Shown: positions 7,035 to 12,210 of the stretch, piece after piece
Layout: every line of letters starts with the position of its first letter
Position numbering within the stretch: the first letter of the stretch is position 1
Assembly: GCA_021775195.1 (NCBI GenBank)
Contig: JAJFIG010000515.1
Span: 1-12,210 of the forward strand
Length of the DNA: 12,210 nucleotides
From: Rhodospirillales bacterium
Lineage (GTDB): Bacteria; Pseudomonadota; Alphaproteobacteria; Rhodospirillales; 2-02-FULL-58-16
Direction: 5' to 3'
Translations under genes and position numbers: made by a program
The notes under the pieces: model-generated
Seen by the model: only the letters and a program-made list of their open reading frames with translations
The model's database searches: none
What the model was told of the DNA's origin: nothing

Positions 7035-7086
7035 ATGATTTTGTAGTATATTATTATTTTACAAAAATTTTTCGTATATTTTTATC
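7035..7086 (-). promoter_or_regulatory. AT-rich UP-element-like tract
   Basis: About 50 nt directly upstream of the -35 box are almost pure A/T, with A and T tracts including AAAAATTTTT near 7062-7072. The surroundings are about 70% GC. The position fits an UP element bound by the RNA polymerase alpha C-terminal domain, or a site for an AT-binding nucleoid protein. It also forms the 3' flank of the dioxygenase gene, but no terminator hairpin was found there. Confidence 0.5.
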
Positions 7087-7088
7087 GG

Positions 7089-7748
7089 TCAGGTCCTGAC
7101 GCCGCCGAGGACGATGTCGAAGGTGCCGGCGAGGGCCCCGGCTTCGATCTCGGGGGCCGGGCCGAGGGGAATGATGAGGCTGGCGCGGGCCTTGGCATCA
7201 TTGACGCGGTTGAGGATGAAATCGGTGTCGTTCAAGGGCTCGCCGGCGACGTACATCTGGGTCGTCCAGCCCTCGAAGCCGGGGCCGGAGACGGCGAAGT
7301 GGATGTGGGGCGTGCGCCCGGGATAGGGCACCGGTTTGATGGTGCGGAAGCGGTATGCCCCGTCCTCGCCCACCGCCATGTGTCCGTAGGCCTGGAAATT
7401 GGGATCGCCCCCGGTTTCGCCGCGGCGGTCGCGGGGGTGGTGGTAATAGCCCATGGCGTCACACTGCCAGATCTCGACCCGGGCGCCCGAAACGGGGCGG
7501 CCCATGTCATCGAGGACGCGGCCCATGACGTGGGTGACCTGGCCCGCGGCGCGCTGGGCGCGGCCGGCGATCTGGACCAGATCGGTGTCGGCGTCGAGGG
7601 GGATGGTGCGGGGATAGAAGGGGCCGGCGGTCTGCGTCGGCGTCCTGAGCAGGGTCGCGGCGAGCCCCGGGCGGACGGCGCCGAGGGCGGCCAGGGAAAG
7701 CGCCGAGGCGAAGACCCGGCGGCGCGAAAGAACGGCGGAATCGGTCAT
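7089..7748 (-). CDS. Intradiol ring-cleavage dioxygenase-like protein with Tat signal
   Basis: Protein of 219 residues resembling the beta subunit of protocatechuate 3,4-dioxygenase, which opens catechol-type rings between the two hydroxyls using Fe(III). The four iron ligands are in the family spacing: Tyr102 (DAMGYYHH), Tyr142 (KPVPYP), His148 and His150 (PHIHF). Further family landmarks are TAGPFYP, GRVLDDMGRPVSGARVEIWQ and DPNFQAYG. The N-terminus has an RRRVFAS twin-arginine motif, an Ala/Leu hydrophobic core and an Ala-rich end (GLAATL), so export by Tat to the periplasm is likely; classic degradative dioxygenases are cytosolic. GGAGG 5 nt upstream fixes ATG 7748, and the TTG at 7760 lies within that site. 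No alpha subunit or other beta-ketoadipate genes are nearby. The substrate is unknown. Confidence 0.87.
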   Translation of the reverse strand: MTDSAVLSRRRVFASALSLAALGAVRPGLAATLLRTPTQTAGPFYPRTIPLDADTDLVQIAGRAQRAAGQVTHVMGRVLDDMGRPVSGARVEIWQCDAMGYYHHPRDRRGETGGDPNFQAYGHMAVGEDGAYRFRTIKPVPYPGRTPHIHFAVSGPGFEGWTTQMYVAGEPLNDTDFILNRVNDAKARASLIIPLGPAPEIEAGALAGTFDIVLGGVRT

Positions 7749-7780
7749 GGCTGCCTCCAATTGCCTGATTTGCAGATGGG

Positions 7781-7804
7781 GTGTTACTCCTTGGAGAGCA
7801 ACAC
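7781..7804. promoter_or_regulatory. Operator-like dyad in the divergent dioxygenase/ureohydrolase spacer
   Basis: GTGTTACTC (7781-7789) and GAGCAACAC (7796-7804) are inverted copies with one mismatch, separated by CTTGGA. The dyad sits 32 nt from one ATG and 42 nt from the other, as expected for a transcription-factor site controlling both genes. As RNA on the + strand it could also fold into a hairpin with a six-base loop. ACAC (7801-7804) can alternatively pair with GTGT (7811-7814). Confidence 0.5.
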
Positions 7805-7835
7805 TACCGCGTGTACCTTGCCCTCAACTGTTCGT

Positions 7836-7841
7836 GAGGAG
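7836..7841 (+). promoter_or_regulatory. Shine-Dalgarno of the ureohydrolase gene
   Basis: GAGGAG ends 5 nt before the ATG at 7847 and decides this start. Confidence 0.75.
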
Positions 7842-7846
7842 TTGCC

Positions 7847-8806
7847 ATGGCCGACACCCCCGAATTCGACGATCCAATGAACCGGCCCCGCTATACGGGC
7901 ATCCCCACCTTCATGCGCGCGCCCTTCACCGAGGACCTGTCGGGCCTCGACATCGGTCTTGCCGGGGTGCCCTTCGACGGCGGCGTCACCAACCGCACCG
8001 GGGCCCGCCACGGACCGCGGGAGATCCGCAACCAGTCGACCCTGATGCGGCGCATCCAGCAGACGACGAAGATCGCGCCCCACGAGCTGTGCCGCATCGC
8101 CGACATCGGCGATGCCTGGATCAAAAGCCCCTTCCACCTGGAAAGCAGCCTGGACGAGATCACGGCGTTCTACGCCCGCGTCCACGAAGCGGGTGTCGTT
8201 CCGGTCTCGGCGGGGGGCGATCATTCGATCACCCTGCCGATCTTCCGCGCCATCGCCGCCGAGCGTCCGGTGGGCATGGTCCACTTTGACGCCCACACGG
8301 ATACCGGCGACAAGCACCTTGGGTCCCGGTTCCACCACGGCACGCCCTTCCGCCGGGCGACCGAGGAAGGGCTGCTCGATCCCAAGCGCACGATCCAGAT
8401 CGGCATCCGCGGCGCCGTCAACGAGGAGAGCGCCGGGCGCTTCAGCCACGAGTCGGGGATGCGGGTGGTCTACATGGAGGAGCTCTACGAGAAGGGCGTC
8501 CCATGGGCGATCGAGGAAGCGCGCCGGGTCGCCGGCGACGGGCCGACCTATATCAGCTTCGACGTCGACGGCCTCGATCCGGTCTATGCCCCGGGAACCG
8601 GAACGCCGGAAATCGGCGGCTTCTCGACGCTGGAGGCGCAGCTGATGATCCGGGGCCTGAGGGGCCTCAACCTCATCGGCGGCGACGTTGTCGAGGTGGC
8701 GCCGCCCTTCGATCCCAGCGGCATTACGGCCCTGGCCGGAGCCACCATCATGTTCGAAATCCTGTGCGTCACCGCCGACGCGGTGGCGTCGCGCAGGAAG
8801 GGTTAG
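7847..8806 (+). CDS. Agmatinase/arginase-family ureohydrolase
   Basis: Cytoplasmic hydrolase of 319 residues that should release urea from a guanidino substrate with a binuclear metal centre (usually Mn). The metal ligands are complete: His126 (GGDHS), Asp148, His150 and Asp152 (DAHTD), Asp239 and Asp241 (SFDVDGLDP). The N-terminus RYTGIPTFMRAPFTEDL and the VPFDGGVTNRTGARHGPREIR loop follow the agmatinase, guanidinobutyrase and guanidinopropionase branch rather than arginase proper. The C-terminal GGDVVEVAPPFDPSGITALAGA is the family end. GAGGAG 5 nt upstream supports the start. It is divergent from the intradiol dioxygenase with a shared dyad between them. Which guanidino compound is used (agmatine, 4-guanidinobutyrate, guanidine or other) cannot be decided from the sequence; no putrescine-pathway or nickel-chaperone genes are close by. 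Confidence 0.93.
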   Translation: MADTPEFDDPMNRPRYTGIPTFMRAPFTEDLSGLDIGLAGVPFDGGVTNRTGARHGPREIRNQSTLMRRIQQTTKIAPHELCRIADIGDAWIKSPFHLESSLDEITAFYARVHEAGVVPVSAGGDHSITLPIFRAIAAERPVGMVHFDAHTDTGDKHLGSRFHHGTPFRRATEEGLLDPKRTIQIGIRGAVNEESAGRFSHESGMRVVYMEELYEKGVPWAIEEARRVAGDGPTYISFDVDGLDPVYAPGTGTPEIGGFSTLEAQLMIRGLRGLNLIGGDVVEVAPPFDPSGITALAGATIMFEILCVTADAVASRRKG

Positions 8807-8864
8807 GTCCCCTCCCCGCTCCCCTCGCCGAGGCCGAAGGCCGGAGGGTGAAAAAGTAAGGCTA

Positions 8865-8955
8865 AACACAGGGGCACAGAGGAGAAGGAAAATAAAATGC
8901 GGCGTTGAACGCCGCTAACAATTCACTGTCTTTCTGTCTCTGTGCCTCAGTTGTG
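8865..8955. repeat. REP/MITE-like intergenic inverted-repeat element
   Basis: Non-coding element of about 90 bp. Its outer arms (8865-8888, containing GGCACAGAG, and 8933-8955, containing CTCTGTGCC) are imperfect inverted copies. Centred at 8907 is a perfect palindrome, GCGGCGTT-G-AACGCCGC (8899-8915). AT-rich spacers (GAAAATAAAAT, TAACAATTCA) separate the arms from the core. CTCTGTGCCTC-type sequences recur as dispersed intergenic repeats in several bacterial genomes as far as I recall. No transposase is present, so mobility would depend on one elsewhere. Confidence 0.6.
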
Positions 8956-9073
8956 AAATTCGCGAAGCCTCCCGCCTGCGCGCCGTTGGGCAATTGCGCC
9001 TCGGCGGTGGGCGGTGTTTTGGAGTATCCTGTTTGCGGCACGACCCCGGAAGCAGCGAGGGGACCGGGATACC

Positions 9074-10090
9074 ATGAACGATATTTCGAATCCGGGCGCG
9101 GCGGTGGAGGCTTTTCAGGCCCACCTGGCGGATGCGGCAAGCGGCTGGTCAATCGGCACCTTCGGCGCCATCGCCGAATTCATGCGCGATTCGGATGAAA
9201 CGGCGGCGGTAATCCCGACGGAATCCGGCGGCCGGATATGGACGGCGCGGGGCGCCATGGCCGTGACCCTGGCACCGGACACCCTGGTCATCGCCTACGA
9301 GGGGCTGAGCAAGTACCCGGACCGTTGGACCCACGGAGTCGCCTTCTGCCTGCCGCAGGACGGCGGTTCAGGAAGCGGCCGGCAGGGTCTGAGCGAGCTC
9401 GGTCCCGATAGCGGCGCGGTCCGGAACGAGGACCGGGAGGCAGTCCTTTTCGATATGGGGGTCGGCGCTGACAATGTCGATTTCTGCATCCGCACCGCCG
9501 ACACCGGCCTGATCGAGACCCTGCGCCGGGCCGAAGGTAGCGATATCCTGTCCAGCGACAGCCTAGCCATGGCGGCGCTCAAGGAAGCCAATCCACACCG
9601 GGTATGCCTGTCGGTGCTGGGGCGCGTCGAAGTCTACCAGCGCATCGGCTCCCGCGACGACGCCTCGCCAACGCCGGAAGGCCCCCACACCCACCTGCTG
9701 CCGAGCCTCTTGAAATCCGGGCGCACCCATTCCGCCAACACGCCGGTGCCGGCGGGATGGTATCCGTGCCTGAACCTCTATCCGGCGCACCCCATCGTCG
9801 ACGCCCTGGGCCACGCCCAACCCTTCGATAATGCCAAGCACGCCGCCTTCCAGGCGTTGCTGGAACGTTTCGCCCCGGCCGGCTACATGAACGAAAAACA
9901 GCGCATAGCGGTGGCGGTGGCGGCGGGCGACGACCCGGCGGACTACCGCCCGGCGGGCTCGCGGGTGGCGCGGACGGCGGCGCGTATCGCCCTCAGGCAG
10001 CTGGGCCATACCGACAGCGACCTTCCGGCGCTGGCCGCCTGGCGCCGCGCCCACGGCGGCGGCGGCGAGGCCGACGACGACGGGCATTGA
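9074..10090 (+). CDS. Conserved-looking protein of unknown function (possibly DUF6925)
   Basis: Protein of 338 residues, soluble, without signal peptide or membrane segments. I do not recognise a characterised family; it may belong to the uncharacterised DUF6925 group, but this is from memory and weak. Coding is supported by strong third-position GC and length. The N-terminal half resembles a mixed alpha/beta domain (WSIGTFGAIAEFMRDSDE, then RIWTARGAMAVTLAPDTLVIAYEGLS). The middle contains an acidic helix region (AVLFDMGVGADNVDFCIRTAD). A His/Pro-rich stretch follows: HTHLLPSLL (205-213), RTHSANTPVPAGWYPCLNLYPAHP (ending near 240) and KHAAFQALLERFAP. The tail is Gly/Asp rich. ATG 9074 is preferred over the in-frame ATG at 9014, whose extra residues look random; GAGGGGACCGGGA lies upstream. 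It is convergent with the next gene, 21 nt away. Confidence 0.75.
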   Translation: MNDISNPGAAVEAFQAHLADAASGWSIGTFGAIAEFMRDSDETAAVIPTESGGRIWTARGAMAVTLAPDTLVIAYEGLSKYPDRWTHGVAFCLPQDGGSGSGRQGLSELGPDSGAVRNEDREAVLFDMGVGADNVDFCIRTADTGLIETLRRAEGSDILSSDSLAMAALKEANPHRVCLSVLGRVEVYQRIGSRDDASPTPEGPHTHLLPSLLKSGRTHSANTPVPAGWYPCLNLYPAHPIVDALGHAQPFDNAKHAAFQALLERFAPAGYMNEKQRIAVAVAAGDDPADYRPAGSRVARTAARIALRQLGHTDSDLPALAAWRRAHGGGGEADDDGH

Positions 10091-10111
10091 GGGGCGAGAC
10101 GACAAATGCAG

Positions 10112-10549
10112 TTATCCGGCATGCCCCCCGGGCCCCGGCATTTCCAGTTCATCCCAAACTATTCCCTGCTGGTCGACGTAGGCGTACCGTGAAGCAACCC
10201 GTATCTGCCATAACGGGTAGAGGGGCGAACGGGATGCCTTGCACGGCTGCCAAACCAGTTCAGCCTGGGCATTTTCGCCGGCGTCCGTCAACGCCACGGC
10301 TCGCGCTGAATCGATGGATAGCTGGGCTCGATCGCCGGACAGATGGGCCTCCGTTTCCACAACCCCCTGGGTCGCGTCCACCGCCGCGGCGGCAATGGAA
10401 GCGTCCTCGCCGCCGAAGACGACGAGGTAGTACGCCTGTCGCGGGCGATCGAGTCGCTGGACCAGCCAAGCGCGCGCCGCCTGGGCACTGTCGATGCTCA
10501 TCGCGGCGCGCGCGCGGGCGATTGCTTCTTGGCTGGAAATCGTTGCCAT
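10112..10549 (-). CDS. Small protein, free-standing copy of the neighbouring protease's C-terminal domain
   Basis: Protein of 145 residues with no family name that I recognise. It aligns along most of its length with residues from about 240 to 406 of the protease encoded just upstream. The clearest pairs are LVQRLDRPRQAYYLV (29-43) against LVQRLDHLDRFYYIV, and LVWQPCKASRSPLYP (98-112) against LVWKPCRESLSPYWP. The ends run parallel too (YAYVDQQGIVWDEL against HIYIRIDGAVFTEL). The small protein is shorter in the middle. A single conserved Cys103 matches Cys369 of the protease. No signal peptide or membrane segment is visible. It starts 29 nt after the protease stop, so it is probably the second gene of one operon. 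It may regulate, inhibit or assemble with the protease, or be an older duplicate. These options are inference. Confidence 0.78.
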   Translation of the reverse strand: MATISSQEAIARARAAMSIDSAQAARAWLVQRLDRPRQAYYLVVFGGEDASIAAAAVDATQGVVETEAHLSGDRAQLSIDSARAVALTDAGENAQAELVWQPCKASRSPLYPLWQIRVASRYAYVDQQGIVWDELEMPGPGGHAG

Positions 10550-10578
10550 GCGTTGCTTTATGACTGGAGCCGGAACGA

Positions 10579-11805
10579 TCAGATCCCCGGCTCGTTATCG
10601 TGAAGTTCGGTGAACACCGCCCCATCGATGCGGATATATATATGGTGTGCCCCGACGGTAATCATGTGGAAAGGCCAATAGGGCGATAGAGATTCACGGC
10701 ACGGTTTCCACACCAGTGTCGGATAAACGCACATCGCTTCCTTGCGCAAGAGCAGCCGTCCCTTGTCCTTGGGGAGTTCAACTCTTTTGCCCACAAAGCT
10801 CTGCAATAGTTCCTTGCTGTCGCCGGCCTGCAAAAACGGCGCACTTCCTTTCGGCAAGGCGAGGGCTTGGCGGTAATTACCATATCGTGCATCGACGCTT
10901 ACAAGCACAGGCACCCTGTTCCGGGACGCCTGCATCGGCACAATGTAATAGAACCTATCCAGATGGTCCAAACGCTGGACGAGAAGCGGTTGCTCAGGTT
11001 TGGTCCCCTGGAGGCTTTCCTTCCACAGCTCGCGCTCGTGAAGCCCGTATTCCTTCAATCCGGCGAGCGCACGGTTGGCCGCGTCCCTGGGTCGGATGAT
11101 GGTGTCGCCGCGTAACCGTTTGTCGGGCCGCCGAACAAGACCGACCTGCTTTGCCGGTGGTTCGGGATCACATACCGCGATGAAATCACCGTTCCAATGG
11201 CCACCGGGCACGCCGGTCATATAGTCAGCCTGCCAGGTCGGATAGGTAATATGCTCGTTGGCCACACCCCGATCGCCCCCGGTGCCACAGCCATCGGTGC
11301 CACCATGTGGCGGCGGCGGAGCATCAGCAGGATCATAGAAGCTCGGGGAAGGAGGCCAGGGATTATTTACGTCAAACGCCGTGATCGCGTAAGTCGTGTC
11401 GCCGGAGCTGGCAGGGGTGTCACTCGCGTCGAAGCCCCGAACAACAATCCAATGGGCCCAACCGAATACCAAAGCGATGGGGGCCACTTCGTAATGGTGA
11501 ATAGTCCAGCAGATTTTTCGCGAGATGGCATCTTCGCTGGAGAGCGCGAATAGAACGAAATGGTTGGTGAAAGCCGGCGGCCGGCGGTCGTTCATGGTCC
11601 ATTCCAGGCCGTCCGGACCGGTAGCCCAATTGACCCCCACATCGGTTGTGCTATGGCTATGGTTGTCAGCGTACAAGTCGTCTTGGTCGAGCAGGGCGGC
11701 CCCTACATTGGGAGACGCAAGGACCATTTGGGCGCAAGCGGCGCCGCAGTAATAGTCGGTATCCTGTTGATGATAAGGAACGGTGAGATCTTCTTGCACA
11801 GCCAT
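10579..11805 (-). CDS. Papain/C39-like cysteine protease with extra C-terminal domain
   Basis: Protein of 408 residues. The N-terminal 210 residues look like a papain-fold, C39-type peptidase: VPYHQQDTDYYCGAACAQMVL places oxyanion Gln14 six residues before nucleophile Cys20, as in papain. His118 (GWAHWIVVRGFD) and Asn148 or Asn147 (FDVNNPW) complete a triad. A Pro/Gly-rich segment (about 149-180) follows the triad, then a conserved-looking block YPTWQADYM. Residues 238-408 form a second domain that recurs alone in the next gene. No signal peptide is present and the protein lacks an ABC exporter, so it is not a typical bacteriocin-processing C39 transporter. AAGGAG 6 nt upstream makes the start secure. 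GC content is lower than that of its neighbours: one 60-base line (11461-11520) is 48% GC, against 70% in a line of cysI. This suggests horizontal acquisition. The substrate is unknown. Confidence 0.82.
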   Translation of the reverse strand: MAVQEDLTVPYHQQDTDYYCGAACAQMVLASPNVGAALLDQDDLYADNHSHSTTDVGVNWATGPDGLEWTMNDRRPPAFTNHFVLFALSSEDAISRKICWTIHHYEVAPIALVFGWAHWIVVRGFDASDTPASSGDTTYAITAFDVNNPWPPSPSFYDPADAPPPPHGGTDGCGTGGDRGVANEHITYPTWQADYMTGVPGGHWNGDFIAVCDPEPPAKQVGLVRRPDKRLRGDTIIRPRDAANRALAGLKEYGLHERELWKESLQGTKPEQPLLVQRLDHLDRFYYIVPMQASRNRVPVLVSVDARYGNYRQALALPKGSAPFLQAGDSKELLQSFVGKRVELPKDKGRLLLRKEAMCVYPTLVWKPCRESLSPYWPFHMITVGAHHIYIRIDGAVFTELHDNEPGI

Positions 11806-11834
11806 CGTGTTCTCCTTTCGGTTTTATCCTGAAA

Positions 11835-11858
11835 CGGCGCACCCCCACAGGTGTGCCG
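11835..11858 (-). promoter_or_regulatory. Hairpin just upstream of the protease ribosome binding site
   Basis: CGGCGCACC (11835-11843) and GGTGTGCCG (11850-11858) pair over nine positions with one G-T wobble and a six-base loop. In the - strand transcript the stem ends about 16 nt before the AAAGGAGA site (11818-11811). It is not followed by a U-tract, so a terminator is unlikely. Translational control or mRNA stabilisation is possible. Confidence 0.4.
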
Positions 11859-12023
11859 CCGTCAAGTGAGCCGAAGCCGAACCCGTCGCATATGCGGCCG
11901 AAATCTCCCCTCCCCGCATTCAGGTTGGTTGGAAAAGCATGTGCCTGTGTTCTCAGGAGTTCCTTCGTCGCGCCGAGTCGTTTGCCCCCAAATTCAGGCG
12001 TCACGCGATTCCAGGCTATCAAT

Positions 12024-12057
12024 AACCATATTATAGCAATGGTTTTAGAATTTTCTA
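12024..12057 (-). promoter_or_regulatory. Probable promoter of the protease operon overlapped by an inverted repeat
   Basis: On the - strand, TAGAAA (12057-12052), a 16-nt spacer and a perfect TATAAT (12035-12030) form a sigma-70-like promoter. The -10 box lies inside the inverted repeat AACCAT-N9-ATGGTT (12024-12044), which could let a repressor block it. The implied leader is about 215 nt long. The -35 is only a partial match, so confidence is moderate. Confidence 0.5.
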
Positions 12058-12145
12058 CCTTACGACGCCGGCCGGACGTGAATTATCGGATTCGGCGCGC
12101 CGTACAAGAAACGCGCCACTACGCCGTTGACTGCTATATGCCGGT

Positions 12146-12210
12146 TCAGGCGGCAGGGGGGAAGACGCGGGCGGCGAAGGCGGGGTAGGTGTCGGCGACC
12201 TCGATGCCGA
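12146..12210 (-). CDS. C-terminal end of an unidentified gene at the window edge
   Basis: On the - strand a frame open from the window edge encodes GIEVADTYPAFAARVFPPAA and stops with TGA at 12148-12146. Third codon positions are almost all G or C and the residues read like a genuine protein end. Only 20 residues are visible, so the family cannot be named. It would be transcribed toward the protease operon, whose promoter follows directly. Alternatively it is a chance frame in GC-rich DNA. Confidence 0.5.
   Translation of the reverse strand, partial: GIEVADTYPAFAARVFPPAA

Larger units (their letters stand above)
11806..12145. other. Protease upstream region, no gene seen
   Basis: This 340-nt gap holds the protease ribosome site (11811-11818), a hairpin (11835-11858), a long untranslated leader and a probable promoter (12030-12057) on the - strand. 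Open frames across it on the + strand have unusual composition and no recognisable product, so I call none. The segment 12001-12080 is visibly AT-richer than the genome norm. Confidence 0.6.

Noticed and set aside
7035..7086. Intrinsic terminator after the dioxygenase gene
   Set aside because: There is plenty of A/T but no GC stem before a T-tract in the - strand direction. It fits better as an UP-like region of the next promoter.
7781..7814. Mini-ykkC (guanidine-II) riboswitch in front of the ureohydrolase
   Set aside because: The guanidino-type enzyme made this attractive, but the two small stems lack the ACGR loops that define the motif, and the stems overlap rather than stand in tandem.
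8807..8856. Terminator hairpin after the ureohydrolase stop (GGCC-GAA-GGCC, then GAAAAAG)
   Set aside because: The stem is only four pairs and no T-run follows on the + strand. Too weak to list as a feature.
7784..8869. 361-codon open frame on the - strand opposite the ureohydrolase
   Set aside because: It lies antisense to a gene with complete metal ligands, and its composition (Arg/Asp/Gly/Ala rich) shows no motif.
11853..12188. 111-codon open frame on the + strand in the protease upstream region
   Set aside because: Low-quality composition, no ribosome site and no recognisable family. It runs through the AT-rich promoter stretch and opposite a better-looking gene end at the right edge.

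Overview
The window is GC-rich (roughly 65-70% by eye) and dense with genes, and looks like a chromosomal segment of an alphaproteobacterium, probably Rhodospirillales-like. The best pointer is the assimilatory sulfite-reductase block in the order SUMT - DUF2849 - cysI - DUF934, an arrangement I know mainly from Alphaproteobacteria. No rRNA, tRNA, CRISPR array or transposase gene was seen.

Layout, left to right. (1) 3-281: the 3' end of a Sel1-repeat protein. (2) 381-2064, + strand: a tight cobalt-type nitrile hydratase operon, alpha (nthA), beta (nthB) and a P14K-like activator, joined by 4-nt stop/start overlaps. (3) 2077-2526, - strand: a universal stress protein, with a lone MlaF-like ABC ATPase (2664-3518, +) on the far side of a short spacer that holds a strong inverted repeat. 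(4) 3570-6874, - strand: the sulfur operon, transcribed right to left as SUMT, DUF2849, siroheme sulfite/nitrite reductase, DUF934. It is driven by a textbook sigma-70 promoter (TTGACA, 18 nt, TATAAT) at 7005-7034, backed by an AT-rich UP-like tract. (5) 7089-7748, - strand: a Tat-signal intradiol dioxygenase-like enzyme, divergent from an agmatinase/ureohydrolase-family enzyme (7847-8806, +); the shared spacer carries an operator-like dyad. (6) 8807-9073: a non-coding spacer with a REP/MITE-like inverted-repeat element. (7) 9074-10090, +: a conserved-looking protein of unknown function. (8) 10112-11805, - strand: a two-gene unit. The first gene is a papain/C39-like cysteine protease with an extra C-terminal domain. 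The second, small gene encodes a free-standing copy of that C-terminal domain. (9) 11806-12145: a long AT-richer leader and promoter region for the protease, then the 3' end of an unidentified - strand gene at the right edge.

How the genes work together. NthA and NthB form the nitrile-hydrating enzyme, and the third gene probably loads cobalt into it. SUMT makes precorrin-2, the precursor of the siroheme used by the reductase next to it, while DUF2849 and DUF934 are the usual small partners of that reductase. The protease and its small partner share a domain, so they are probably functionally linked. This is the least explained and most interesting module in the window. Its protease gene is also visibly lower in GC than the flanks, which suggests a separate origin.
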